Source of the DNA: Emticicia agri
Lineage (GTDB): Bacteria; Bacteroidota; Bacteroidia; Cytophagales; Spirosomataceae
Assembly (NCBI RefSeq): GCF_004168285.1
Contig: NZ_SEWF01000001.1
Location: 227,555 to 291,554, forward strand
Direction: 5' to 3'
Length of the DNA stretch: 64,000 bases
A program made the translations under genes and the position numbers. Under the pieces are notes generated by a model. The model saw only the letters and a program-made list of their open reading frames with translations. It had not been told where the DNA came from and ran no database searches. This document shows positions 8,626-17,786 of this stretch, in pieces; position 1 is the first letter of the stretch; every line of letters starts with the position of its first letter.

Positions 8626-9339
8626 TTACTTCTTTTTTTTGCGTGTGCCGTGTTTTTTCCACCAGTTATAATAATCGCTGAAATTATATGTGGCCGAAAT
8701 CTGCAAAGTTCTGTTCTGGAAAGTCAAAGGGATGGATGGCCCTCCTGTAGGTGTTCCCGCAGGTGTATAAGTCTTGGTAGTGGTATTAGATAAGCCATGC
8801 ACGTAGCGGATATTAATGCTGAATAAATGTGCCATGTCTAACATATCTATTCTTACCCCTCCTACCATATTAAAATCACCTTTAGTATCAGGGCCTTTAT
8901 TTGTGCCTGCATTCAGGGCATAACCATATTCCGGCCCTACTATCACCGATACATTCTTGGCTACTTCGTACCCAAACAATACAGGTACACTTATATATCT
9001 GTAATAGTTTCTTAAAATGCTATTACCTGTTTCGGCAAAGTTGGTCGATGCCTTAAAACTCCCTCCTCTTACCTGATAATATATTTCAGGCTGAACGCTG
9101 AATTTATTGAAATTACGACGGTAAAATAAACCTACATTGAAATCATTTCTATACTTAGGTATGATATTAGACGGATTGTCGATAATAGCAGTTTTTGAAA
9201 TACCTGTGCCTACTTTAAAGCCATATTGGCTAAGAGGTCTCAATTGAGCAGAAGACAGTAAACTAACAAAAAGAAGCAATGAGGTAAAACCCCAGAAAAA
9301 AGTATTTTTTGTATGCTTTTGACTAAATGATTGTTTCAT
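8626..9339 (-). CDS. PorT-like outer-membrane beta-barrel protein
   Basis: The 237 residues begin with a signal peptide (hydrophobic stretch about 15-30, ending SSAQ). Alternating amphipathic strands follow, such as YGFKVGTGIS, FNVGLFYRRNF, FSVQPEIYYQVRG and LFGYEVAKNVSVIVGPEYGYAL. The most C-terminal strand (TLQISATYNF) is followed by a basic tail ending RKKKK. This is the outer-membrane beta-barrel fold of the PorT family; the substrate or role is unknown. A minus-strand TAATTTTG element (9409-9402) overlapping the queA stop probably provides a separate promoter. Confidence 0.82.
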   Translation of the reverse strand: MKQSFSQKHTKNTFFWGFTSLLLFVSLLSSAQLRPLSQYGFKVGTGISKTAIIDNPSNIIPKYRNDFNVGLFYRRNFNKFSVQPEIYYQVRGGSFKASTNFAETGNSILRNYYRYISVPVLFGYEVAKNVSVIVGPEYGYALNAGTNKGPDTKGDFNMVGGVRIDMLDMAHLFSINIRYVHGLSNTTTKTYTPAGTPTGGPSIPLTFQNRTLQISATYNFSDYYNWWKKHGTRKKKK

Positions 9340-9406
9340 CAGCGAGTATTAATAATGATATTTTAGAATAGTGGTTTTTAACCATAACGAATTTCAATTA
9401 GCAAAA

Positions 9407-10600
9407 TTACGGAATCAATAGCGAAGAATCACCATAACTCAGGAAACGAAAGTTATTTTCTAAGGCAAAATCATAAATTTTTCGCCAATCTTCGCCTACC
9501 AATGCCGCCACAAGCAGAATTAAGGTAGAATCGGGCTGGTGAAAATTAGTAATAATTCCTTTACAAATCCTGAACTGATAGCCCGGAAAAATAAAAATCT
9601 CGGTTTCGCCAATTAATTGTTCTATATTTTTGGCTTCCATATAGTCAAGAATCGCCTGTATAGCTGCTTCTGCACTAACCGCTTCTGCCTGCTCGTATGG
9701 GAATAATTTTTCTATAAAAAAAAACTCTTGTCCTTGCAGTAGTTTTACCCCAAACCAGTACAGACTTTCTAATGAACGCATGGAAGTTGTACCAACCGGA
9801 ATAACAAAATTCAATTTTCGGGCTAATCGTTCAATAAAAGTTTTATCAAATACAATCTGCTCAGAGTGCATCTGGTGTTCTACCACATTCTGCACTTTTA
9901 TCGGCTGAAAAGTTCCTGCTCCTACATGCAGCGTAATAAAATCGTAATCAATATCCTGGTCTACCAAATCAAACAGTACCTTCTCCGTGAAATGCAAACC
10001 TGCCGTAGGTGCGGCTACTGCTCCATCATTTTTTGAGTAAACTGTCTGATATGTCTGATAATCTTTTTCCTCAGTATCCCGTTTCAGATAGGGTGGTAAA
10101 GGAATTTGTCCGAAATATTTCACAATTTCAGCAAATGTCAGTTCAGGGTTATTCCATGTAAACCGCACATAGTTTTTTTCACTATCTGTCAGTTCGGCAA
10201 CTAACTCCAAATCATCTGCTGCATGAATCGTGTGCGTACCTGTCAGTTTTCCTTTAAGCCTTTTTTTATTGCCTATCATGCAAGCCCATGTACAACTTTG
10301 CGTTGTTTCCATTACCTGCGAAATAATGGTAGAGGGCTCAACCGGATTCAGCAGAAATATTTCGATAATAGCACCGCTTGCCTTCTGAAAAAACAATCGG
10401 GCGGGTATTACCTTTGTATTATTAAAAATTAGAAAAGAGGCTTGTGGCAGATGATTAATCAGATTATAAAATCTGTCTTCACCTATTTCAGACGCTTTAT
10501 AAACCAATAATTTAGAAATATCTCTCGGTTCTACAGGAAACCGGGCTATGCGTTCATCTGGCAGATAATACGTATATTTTTCTAAATCTAAAGTAATCAT
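9407..10600 (-). CDS. queA: S-adenosylmethionine:tRNA ribosyltransferase-isomerase
   Basis: QueA transfers and isomerises the ribosyl group of SAM onto 7-aminomethyl-7-deazaguanine in tRNA, giving epoxyqueuosine. Conserved blocks are ERIARFPVEPRD near the N-terminus, FNNTKVIPARL, APTAGLHFT and HVGAGTFQPI. At 397 residues it is slightly longer than the usual 340-350. The start codon is 14 bp downstream of the membrane-protein gene stop at 10615, so the two are probably co-transcribed. Confidence 0.95.
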   Translation of the reverse strand: MITLDLEKYTYYLPDERIARFPVEPRDISKLLVYKASEIGEDRFYNLINHLPQASFLIFNNTKVIPARLFFQKASGAIIEIFLLNPVEPSTIISQVMETTQSCTWACMIGNKKRLKGKLTGTHTIHAADDLELVAELTDSEKNYVRFTWNNPELTFAEIVKYFGQIPLPPYLKRDTEEKDYQTYQTVYSKNDGAVAAPTAGLHFTEKVLFDLVDQDIDYDFITLHVGAGTFQPIKVQNVVEHQMHSEQIVFDKTFIERLARKLNFVIPVGTTSMRSLESLYWFGVKLLQGQEFFFIEKLFPYEQAEAVSAEAAIQAILDYMEAKNIEQLIGETEIFIFPGYQFRICKGIITNFHQPDSTLILLVAALVGEDWRKIYDFALENNFRFLSYGDSSLLIP

Positions 10601-10614
10601 ACTTTGAAAAGCTT

Positions 10615-11121
10615 TTACTCTCTTGTAGCCGGATTGCTATAAAGCAACCGGATAGGTAAATAAAAAAGTACAATAAGCAATATGGCTGCCCCTCCTACTA
10701 TTACCCAATCATAATTTATATCCAATTTCTGGTCTTCTGTACGGTTAATTCGGTTTAAGGCAATCAGAAAAACAATCATGAAACTATTAATAACCGCAAT
10801 AAAAGCATTGAACCAGGCTTCTAAAAGGTTTTTCAGGGCTTCTGAGTCTTTTGCCCAGATACTATTGGCATTAAGTTTAGAAAAATTTATTTTCTGTACC
10901 TGTGTTCTCAATAAGTTGAGTAAGAAATTCATGCCTATAATAATGGCAAAAGCAACATAGAAAAAATCCTGTTTACTGATGTAATCATCTGGTCTTCCTG
11001 AAGATGTGTGATGAATAGCGACATCGTCAGGGAAAATAAAATAACAGACAACTAAGGTAATGGCTAATACAGGCATGGAGACCTTACGCCAAAAACTAAA
11101 GAATATATGAGATACTGACAT
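10615..11121 (-). CDS. Hypothetical four-helix membrane protein
   Basis: I do not recognise the 168 residues. Four hydrophobic helices are predicted (about 13-29, 51-67, 105-122 and 138-158), with a hydrophilic, acidic loop between the first two and a 35-residue cytosolic or periplasmic segment between the second and third. It stands immediately upstream of queA in the same orientation and probably shares its transcript. No catalytic or transport motif is visible. Confidence 0.7.
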   Translation of the reverse strand: MSVSHIFFSFWRKVSMPVLAITLVVCYFIFPDDVAIHHTSSGRPDDYISKQDFFYVAFAIIIGMNFLLNLLRTQVQKINFSKLNANSIWAKDSEALKNLLEAWFNAFIAVINSFMIVFLIALNRINRTEDQKLDINYDWVIVGGAAILLIVLFYLPIRLLYSNPATRE

Positions 11122-11240
11122 TAGAGGGTATTTTTCGGTTTATATGCTACGCTACAAATACTGAGAAAACAAGATCCATCGGGTAGCACGAGAGTACAAA
11201 GTTACGTCAGAGAATTAGATTTTCTTAAAAAAAGTTAGAG

Positions 11241-11404
11241 AGAGCATGTTTAAAAATTATAGTTCGACCTACAAAGGCATCTTTTTCAGATATACTGCGT
11301 TGCATTTTTTCGATGTAGCTGCTGGCTACATCTGCAAAATGACGCCTTGTCTATCTAAAAAATCTGTCCTTTTCGGTCAGAAAAATAACCTTTAAACATG
11401 CTCT
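11241..11404. repeat. MITE-like element, copy A (164 bp)
   Basis: Perfect 14-bp terminal inverted repeats, AGAGCATGTTTAAA (11241-11254) and TTTAAACATGCTCT (11391-11404), bound a nearly palindromic interior with a central GATGTAGC/GCTACATC hairpin (11312-11332). No coding capacity and no clear target duplication are seen. Related copies lie at 38937-39130 and 45941-46027. It fills most of the 332-bp gap between the membrane-protein gene and the lipoprotein gene. Confidence 0.8.
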
Positions 11405-11453
11405 TATTCGGCAGATTTGTATATTTGGTAAATTTTTACGGTTACCTGATTCC

Positions 11454-12476
11454 ATGCGATTTTACCTGCTTTTTCTTATTTTACTAATCCAGAGTTGTGG
11501 GTCAGACACTCCCTCTAAAAATGTTACAAGAGCTTTTTATTACTGGAAATCTGCCTTTCAGTTAAGCAATGCCGAGCGGCAAACCCTTGATACATGCCAC
11601 GTAAACAAACTCTATATCAAGGCCTTTGATATAGACTGGAATTTTGCTACCAATAAACCTATCCTGAAAGCGCCTCTTGTATTTCAGGATTCTATCCCTG
11701 AAAACTTATCACTTGTTCCTGTTATTTTTATCACCAATCAAACACTCAAACAAATACCGGATACTTATCTTGCAGAATTTGTCGATTTTGTAAACATCCG
11801 TTTAAAGAATATATGGCCACAGAAACCCTATACAGAAATTCAGTTTGATTGCGACTGGACTATCAGTACAAGAGTCAAATACTTCAGATTTCTTGATTTG
11901 TACAGAAAGCATTGTCAGGGTAAAATATTATCAGCCACTATCAGGCTTCATCAGATTAAGTTTGTACATAAAACAGGTATTCCCCCTGTTGACAGAGGTA
12001 TGCTGATGTTTTATAATATGTCGGATTGGAAAAAGCCCCTGATTAAAAATTCCATCTACGACCTCGATGCGGCTTCACAATATACTGCTACACTTAGTAA
12101 ATATCCGTTGGCATTAGATATAGTCCTCCCCCTATTCAGATGGGCTATTTTTTATCGGGGGGATCAGTTCATGACCGTTATTAATAAATTAGATAGTAAG
12201 ACTTTAAACCAGCAGAAATTCCTTAAAAAGGAAGATAATAAATACTACATACAAGAAGACGTACAAGCCTTTGGCATCTCACTACGCAAAGGCGATATGA
12301 TTCGGGTAGAAGAAGTTGATTATGAAGAACTTTTAAAAGGTTCAAGAGCTTTAAGTAAACAAATATCCACACAAAAACTTACATTTGCATTTTATGATTT
12401 AGACCCAAAAACTATATCCAATTACAGCCATGAACAACTCCACAAAATCTTTCTTTCGTTTGAATTACCGGACTAA
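11454..12476 (+). CDS. Lipoprotein of unknown function
   Basis: The protein has 340 residues with a lipoprotein signal (MRFYLLFLILLIQSC; lipobox cysteine about residue 15). The body begins RAFYYWKSAF, then a series of strand-helix units with IQFDCDWT in the middle. This hints at a TIM-barrel, sugar-hydrolase-like fold such as the DUF3142 group, but I cannot confirm that. The stop codon lies 47 bp inside the next gene, so the two are translationally coupled and probably function together at the cell surface or in the periplasm. Confidence 0.75.
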   Translation: MRFYLLFLILLIQSCGSDTPSKNVTRAFYYWKSAFQLSNAERQTLDTCHVNKLYIKAFDIDWNFATNKPILKAPLVFQDSIPENLSLVPVIFITNQTLKQIPDTYLAEFVDFVNIRLKNIWPQKPYTEIQFDCDWTISTRVKYFRFLDLYRKHCQGKILSATIRLHQIKFVHKTGIPPVDRGMLMFYNMSDWKKPLIKNSIYDLDAASQYTATLSKYPLALDIVLPLFRWAIFYRGDQFMTVINKLDSKTLNQQKFLKKEDNKYYIQEDVQAFGISLRKGDMIRVEEVDYEELLKGSRALSKQISTQKLTFAFYDLDPKTISNYSHEQLHKIFLSFELPD

Positions 12477-14910
12477 ATCTATCATCATTTTATTGCTGAT
12501 GGCCTGTGGACCTGAGCCATTTGATTATGATGAATTCAAGAGCTTTTTTACTCCCGAAAGCGCTAAAAATGAGACGCAGTTTCATCATTATAATTTTACC
12601 TCACAGTTTTTATACGATTATAATCTTTGGGATTCGGAAGGTACAGCAGACCCATCACAGATAGAAAATACCAAAGCCTGGGCAAGCTATGTAGGCGTTG
12701 CTGAAAAAACTGTTACCGACGAATTATATACCAATGCTGATAGCAAAAGTACTACGGGTTTAACAGAAGCCTTGCAGCAAAAAGGCAAAACCGAAGCGGC
12801 TGATTACTTAGCCCTTGCCAGAAAAATAGAAAGTGCCGACACAGATATGTCAGGCGAAAGTGAATCAACTACTCAAAAAGCAACTACGGCCGATTATGAA
12901 GTCTGGCTTACCACTATTGAAACAAATTACAACCAAAGTACAGACAACTTTGTAAAAGAGCGTCTGGCGTATCAGGCTGTAAAGGTGGCTGATATGGCAG
13001 GGAATCCGCAGAAAAGTATCGAATTATATAAAAAATTAGTCGAACCAATTTCATCAAAGACATTTATCAGCGACTGGGCACGTTCTCGCATGGCCGGAGC
13101 TTATACGCATGCCGGAGACTCGACACAGGCTTATTATCATTTTTCGCAAGTATTTGTTACTGCACCTACCCGCAGAAAAGTAGCCCATTTAAGTTTAAGA
13201 ACTTATTTGCCAAAACTACAGGACGAAGCACTTAAACTCTGTAAAAGTGATGCCGAAAAAGCCAATGTGTATGCAGCTACGGCAGTTTTACCATTTCAGG
13301 ATGCGTTGCCGATGATGGAACAAATACGAGAACTGGACATAAATAATCCGATGTTAGAGTTTGTGATGGCTCGTGAGATTAACAAAAATGAAGATTTTTT
13401 CTTCACTAACTGGCAGGATTTAAAATATTCTTACTGGAATCTGGATTCTACCAAAAAAGAAACACTGAAAAAAGAATCATCTGATTATTTCAGTAAACTT
13501 CTTGATTTTTCGCTTGAATCTGCCGAAAATCCGACTTTAAAACAGTCGCCTTTTTGGTACACTGCGGCGGCTTATCTGACATTCATTGCACAAGACTACC
13601 CGAAAGCCAACGAATTTTTGCAAAAAGCCAAGGCAATTCCAACAGATAATCAACATTTAAAAGACCAGATAGCCATGCAGGAAATGATACTGGCAGTAAG
13701 CGAGTCGCCGGTAGTAACGCCTGAAATGGAGAAGAAAGTTATTCCGCTTTTAGAAAGATTTGCCCGTTCAGACAAATTTCGTACAGCCAATAATTTTAAT
13801 GCTGCCTGTAGAATCTTAGTAGCCAAATACAGAGGCATTACGCCTATGAATGAGTTTGCTGAGGGAGGAGAAACAAGACCCTTGAAAAACGGAAAACAAG
13901 TAAAAGAAAGTAAGCCTTTAGGCTGGTTTGCGAGTTGCTTTGGTAAAAAAGACGATGAAAGAAACGTGAAAGCATCGCCTGAAGGGAAGGCAAAAGCATT
14001 TTTAGTATCCTTGCTGACTTCCTATCAATTAGGCTACCATAAACAGGAAGAAGGTTGGGTATCTAATGCCAATTTCATGAGCAGTTCAGACCAGTATGCC
14101 ATTGAAGATTCTACCTCATCGGCTACTATTAATTATACGTTAGATTATTTTACTAAAAACAATCATACCGATTTCGATACCCGTTTAATAAAACTGACCG
14201 GATTAGATAATGATTACCTCTATCTGGTTTTAGGCAGACGCTCTTTAGCCGAACACCAATATGCCAAAGCAGCAGAAGCCTGGAAACATATTTCGCCTGC
14301 GGTTTGGGAAGCCGAACCCTTCAAAACCTATTTAGATGTAAATCCTTTCCATCTGAATGGTCAGGGAGAAGCCAATCCTAAAGAAACTGTTACGCCTATC
14401 TCGTTTGCTGTACGAATGGCGGAATTGCAGGAAAAAGTGAACAAAAACCCGAAAGATTACAATAGCTGGCTATTGTTGGGTTGTGGAAGTTATAATATGA
14501 GCTACTTTGGTAACAGTTGGATTTTGCTGCGCAGGGCATGGAGCGGAGGTGAGCAGAAAAACGAAACAGACGATTACTATACTTCTGAAAAAGCCCTGTC
14601 TTATTTCGATAAAGCCATGAATGTAGCCCCTACTACTGAGGCCGCCGCCAAGGCTTGTTATCTGGCTGCTGCCTGTCAGAAAATCAGATATGAGTTGGCT
14701 TATGGAGCCATGTATGATGGATTATATTCTTTGCCTGACGGAGAACGGGAAAAAAGAGAAGCCGAGATAACCAAAACTTTAGAAACGTTAAGAAAAGAAA
14801 AATATGCTACTTACTTTAATCTGTTGAAAACCAAATACCAACAAACTAACTACGAAGAACAGTTGATTAAAGAATGTAGCACCTATAAAGATTTTTTAGC
14901 AGGCAAATAG
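12430..14910 (+). CDS. Large TPR-rich lipoprotein of unknown function
   Basis: The 826 residues start with a lipoprotein signal whose lipobox is LLMAC (Cys about 27). The rest is almost entirely helical with TPR-like spacing, for example YKKLVEPISSKTFISDWA, AGAYTHAGDSTQAYYHF, YAKAAEAWKHI and ALSYFDKAMNVAP. A soluble stretch around residue 480-520 is Lys/Gly-rich. It overlaps the preceding lipoprotein gene by 47 bp. I do not recognise a characterised relative; a scaffolding role for a surface complex is a guess. Confidence 0.8.
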   Translation: MNNSTKSFFRLNYRTKSIIILLLMACGPEPFDYDEFKSFFTPESAKNETQFHHYNFTSQFLYDYNLWDSEGTADPSQIENTKAWASYVGVAEKTVTDELYTNADSKSTTGLTEALQQKGKTEAADYLALARKIESADTDMSGESESTTQKATTADYEVWLTTIETNYNQSTDNFVKERLAYQAVKVADMAGNPQKSIELYKKLVEPISSKTFISDWARSRMAGAYTHAGDSTQAYYHFSQVFVTAPTRRKVAHLSLRTYLPKLQDEALKLCKSDAEKANVYAATAVLPFQDALPMMEQIRELDINNPMLEFVMAREINKNEDFFFTNWQDLKYSYWNLDSTKKETLKKESSDYFSKLLDFSLESAENPTLKQSPFWYTAAAYLTFIAQDYPKANEFLQKAKAIPTDNQHLKDQIAMQEMILAVSESPVVTPEMEKKVIPLLERFARSDKFRTANNFNAACRILVAKYRGITPMNEFAEGGETRPLKNGKQVKESKPLGWFASCFGKKDDERNVKASPEGKAKAFLVSLLTSYQLGYHKQEEGWVSNANFMSSSDQYAIEDSTSSATINYTLDYFTKNNHTDFDTRLIKLTGLDNDYLYLVLGRRSLAEHQYAKAAEAWKHISPAVWEAEPFKTYLDVNPFHLNGQGEANPKETVTPISFAVRMAELQEKVNKNPKDYNSWLLLGCGSYNMSYFGNSWILLRRAWSGGEQKNETDDYYTSEKALSYFDKAMNVAPTTEAAAKACYLAAACQKIRYELAYGAMYDGLYSLPDGEREKREAEITKTLETLRKEKYATYFNLLKTKYQQTNYEEQLIKECSTYKDFLAGK

Positions 14911-14937
14911 ATGAAAATATAATTGTTAAATAAAAAA

Positions 14938-15128
14938 TATATTATCCCTACGGGATATTAATTTCTAAAAACGCTCAATTTAACTACCGATATATCGTCC
15001 CTACGGGACTACCAAATGGAATGAAAATTCTTTGCAATCAGCTATCTTGATTAAATATCCCGTAGGGATAATATATTAGTAGAAAAAATGAAACATAGCG
15101 TTTCCAAGTCCCGTAGGGACGATATATT
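14938..15128. repeat. Four palindromic TATCCCTACGGGATA/GTCCCTACGGGAC sites
   Basis: The cores are at 14943-14957, 14997-15009, 15056-15070 and 15108-15120. Sites 1 and 3 are reverse complements of one another including flanks (ATATATTATCCC...), and so are sites 2 and 4 (ATATATCGTCCC...), giving the order 1> 2> <3 <4. They occupy the whole gap between the TPR lipoprotein and the adenosyltransferase gene. Confidence 0.8.
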
Positions 15129-15165
15129 TATGATACACTTCATAAATGTAATTTCGTCCAACACC

Positions 15166-15717
15166 ATGAAAATATACACCAAAACAGGCGATAAAGGTAC
15201 AACTGCGTTGGTTGGTGGCCGGAGAGTCAGCAAGGGAGATTTAAAGATTGAGTCTTACGGCACAGTAGATGAACTCAATTCGTGGATTGGATTACTGCGA
15301 GACCAGCCTATTAATGAATCCCGTCGGGATTTATTGAAAGAAATTCAGGATAGATTATTTACCATCGGGGCAGATTTAGCATCTGAGCCGGAGCAGGTAA
15401 GAAAGAAAGCTATCCCGAGCTTGATGGAAGAAGATATTACATTACTTGAAAACGAAATGGATAAAATGGATGCTGAACTACCACCGTTAAGGTCTTTTGT
15501 TTTGCCCGGAGGAAATCAGTCTGTTTCGTTTACCCATCTGGCCCGCACTGTTTGCCGCAGAGCCGAACGTCTGGTGATTCGTTTATCGGAAGAAGAAGAG
15601 GTAAATATGATGGTTATTAAATACCTCAATCGCCTATCTGATTATCTTTTTGTGCTTTCCCGTAAAATGACGAAGGAGTCAGGCAGTGAAGAAATTACCT
15701 GGAAGCCAAGAATGTAG
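15166..15717 (+). CDS. ATP:cob(I)alamin adenosyltransferase, PduO type
   Basis: The enzyme transfers the adenosyl group of ATP to cob(I)alamin to make coenzyme B12. The 183 residues carry the N-terminal KIYTKTGDKGTTALVGG ATP-binding signature, YGTVDELNSWIG, and the C-terminal CRRAERLVIRL and YLNRLSDYLFVLSR helices of the PduO/MMAB family. The ATG at 15166 was chosen because the signature begins immediately after it; the open frame reaches back to 15088 through a palindromic repeat. No other cobalamin gene is nearby, so the cofactor or a precursor may be salvaged. Confidence 0.93.
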   Translation: MKIYTKTGDKGTTALVGGRRVSKGDLKIESYGTVDELNSWIGLLRDQPINESRRDLLKEIQDRLFTIGADLASEPEQVRKKAIPSLMEEDITLLENEMDKMDAELPPLRSFVLPGGNQSVSFTHLARTVCRRAERLVIRLSEEEEVNMMVIKYLNRLSDYLFVLSRKMTKESGSEEITWKPRM

Positions 15718-15750
15718 AAAATATTATTTACTACCGTTAAAAAAAAGACA

Positions 15751-15805
15751 TGCAAGCCTCCTCGCGAAAGCTTGCAATCAGTATAGAAACGCTCAGTAGC
15801 GAGGA
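15751..15805. other. Pseudoknot-like structured element upstream of purH
   Basis: The hairpin TGCAAGC (15751-15757) / GCTTGCA (15770-15776) has a 12-nt loop. Seven of its bases, TCCTCGC (15759-15765), are complementary to GCGAGGA at 15799-15805, an H-type pseudoknot geometry. An A/T-only hairpin (about 15862-15888) follows. The 366-bp region 15718-16083 has no gene; a TAATTTTG -7-like element at 15991-15998 probably belongs to purH. Function unknown. Confidence 0.4.
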
Positions 15806-16083
15806 TATTCGTTCCTCCACTACTTTGCCTGAGATGATTATCTGAATAAAATTTGTATTTTTTTGAGAATACACACTCAAAAAACACTTCACTTCTTTTA
15901 AGCAAAACTCCGAAAAACCCTGCTTTTATGTCTGATAAAGACTATTTTCTAATGTTTTTCGAAAAATGCTGTCGTATTCCAAAAAAGCAGTAATTTTGCA
16001 CTCTCGTTTTTTGCCAGACATTCTATAAGTTTGGCACGATACCTTTAGAATAACGTATAATACATTGCAAAAATCATTCCAAA

Positions 16084-17604
16084 ATGACTAAGACAATACA
16101 ATCGGCTCTTATTTCGGTTTATTACAAAGACGGCTTAGATAAAATAGTTAAACTTCTTCATGCGCACAATGTGCAGATTTTCTCAACTGGCGGTACCCAA
16201 AGTTTCATTGAAGAATTAGGCATTCCAGTTACAGCAGTAGAAGATCTCACCAGTTACCCGTCAATCTTTGGCGGACGAGTAAAAACACTTCACCCTAAAG
16301 TTTTTGGTGGTATCTTGTACCGTAGAGATAATGAAGGAGATATACAAACTGCCGCTCAGTTTGAAATTCCGTCTATTGATTTAGTGATTGTGGACTTATA
16401 TCCTTTCAAGGAAACCGTTGCTTCGGGTGCAAGCGAAGAAGACATTATTGAGAAAATAGATATCGGAGGTATTTCACTGATTCGTGGCGCAGCTAAAAAC
16501 TTCAACGATGTGCTGATTGTCTCTTCTCGTAACCAATACGATGATGTATTTGAAATATTACAAAGCAAAGGCTGTGCAACTGACCTGGAAGACCGCCGTC
16601 GCTATGCGATGGAAGGCTTTGGCATGAGTTCGCAATACGATACTGCTATTCACGCCTATTTTAGTGGCGATGTATATACCCAGACACAAAACTTTGCAGC
16701 ATTACCGCAAAAGGTACTTCGCTATGGTGAAAATCCCCATCAAGCGGCTACTTTTTATGGCGATTTAGATAAGATGTTCGAACAGATTCATGGCAAAGAG
16801 TTATCTTATAATAACTTAATGGATGTTGAAGCCTGTGTAAGATTGATTGATGAATTTGAAGAAACATCTTTTGTCATTATCAAACACAACAATGCCTGTG
16901 GTGTAGCCTCTGCGCCAACCGCTAAAGAAGCGTATGTAAATGCACTGGCCTGCGACCCTGTTTCGGCTTTTGGAGGTGTAATTATCACTAATACCCATGT
17001 TGATGTGGCTACTGCCGAAGAATTGCATAAACTTTTCTTTGAGATACTGATTGCGCCATCTTTTGATGAAGAAGCCCTCAACATTCTGAAAAAGAAAAAA
17101 GACCGCCGTCTATTAATCAGAAAACCCGTTGAGGTGAGCAAAAAACAATTCCGTACGCTTTTGAACGGGGTATTGGAACAAGATAAAGACAATACCATTG
17201 AAACAGGCAAAGACTTTAAATTGGCTACCGAAAAAGCACCTACCGAAGCTGAAGTAAAAGCCTTGGAATTTGCTCTGAAAATATGTAAACACCTGAAATC
17301 GAATAACGTGGTTTTGGCAAAAGACGGACAATTATTGGCTTGTGGTGTAGGCCAGACCTCACGTGTAGATGCCTTGAAACAAGCCATAGAAAAAGCCAAT
17401 ACATTCGGATTTGATTTAAAAGGCGCAGCTATGGCATCAGAAGCATTCTTTCCTTTTCCTGATTGTGTAGAGATTGCTCACGAAGCAGGTATCACTGCGG
17501 TCGTTCAGCCGGGAGGCTCTATCCGTGACCAGGATTCAATTGATTTCTGCAATAAGAATGGTGTTGCTATGGTATTGACCGGTGTAAGACACTTTTTACA
17601 TTAA
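16084..17604 (+). CDS. purH: Bifunctional AICAR transformylase / IMP cyclohydrolase
   Basis: PurH performs the last two steps of de novo IMP synthesis. The 506 residues contain the N-terminal MGS-like cyclohydrolase domain (about 1-150: STGGTQSFIEELG, GGRVKTLHPKVFGGIL, VDLYPF) and the C-terminal transformylase domain. The latter has LRYGENPHQAA, ELSYNNLMDVEA, IIKHNNACGVA and, near the end, ASEAFFPFPDCVE and PGGSIRDQDSI. It is a single-gene unit with palindromes downstream. The probable -7 element is TAATTTTG at 15991-15998. Confidence 0.98.
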   Translation: MTKTIQSALISVYYKDGLDKIVKLLHAHNVQIFSTGGTQSFIEELGIPVTAVEDLTSYPSIFGGRVKTLHPKVFGGILYRRDNEGDIQTAAQFEIPSIDLVIVDLYPFKETVASGASEEDIIEKIDIGGISLIRGAAKNFNDVLIVSSRNQYDDVFEILQSKGCATDLEDRRRYAMEGFGMSSQYDTAIHAYFSGDVYTQTQNFAALPQKVLRYGENPHQAATFYGDLDKMFEQIHGKELSYNNLMDVEACVRLIDEFEETSFVIIKHNNACGVASAPTAKEAYVNALACDPVSAFGGVIITNTHVDVATAEELHKLFFEILIAPSFDEEALNILKKKKDRRLLIRKPVEVSKKQFRTLLNGVLEQDKDNTIETGKDFKLATEKAPTEAEVKALEFALKICKHLKSNNVVLAKDGQLLACGVGQTSRVDALKQAIEKANTFGFDLKGAAMASEAFFPFPDCVEIAHEAGITAVVQPGGSIRDQDSIDFCNKNGVAMVLTGVRHFLH

Positions 17605-17610
17605 TAACCA

Positions 17611-17653
17611 GCGTGCCACGGCTACTACTCGTCCGAGTAAGGCCGTGGCACGC
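17611..17653. repeat. GCGTGCCA-type palindromic repeat, copy 2
   Basis: Twelve-bp perfect arms GCGTGCCACGGC / GCCGTGGCACGC (17611-17622, 17642-17653) enclose a second small palindrome, TACTCG-TC-CGAGTA. It begins 7 bp after the purH stop and may terminate it. The loop sequence TACTCGTCCG recurs, inverted, in the copy at 17715. Confidence 0.8.
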
Positions 17654-17714
17654 TTACTTTGAGTAGTATAAAGTATATTATTTATTGCTTTATACGGTGT
17701 TCAAACCAAAAAAT

Positions 17715-17760
17715 AAGCGTGCCATCCCCTTCTACGGACGAGTATAGGGATGACACGCTT
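17715..17760 (-). terminator. GCGTGCCA-type palindrome, copy 3, acting as gmk terminator
   Basis: Fourteen-nt arms (17715-17728 and 17747-17760, one mismatch) hold an 18-nt loop. On the minus strand, after gmk, the hairpin is followed by ATTTTTT; on the plus strand by TTTTT, so it could be bidirectional between purH and gmk. Confidence 0.75.
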
Positions 17761-17786
17761 TTTAATGCTCTTGTTTCAATAACTAT

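Noticed and set aside
14938..15128. CRISPR array
   Set aside because: There are only four short palindromic cores in alternating orientation with unequal spacing; no direct repeats with uniform spacers and no cas genes.
15088..15165. N-terminal extension of the cobalamin adenosyltransferase
   Set aside because: It is encoded by the TATCCCGTAGGGATA-type repeat and precedes the conserved KIYTKTGDKG start.
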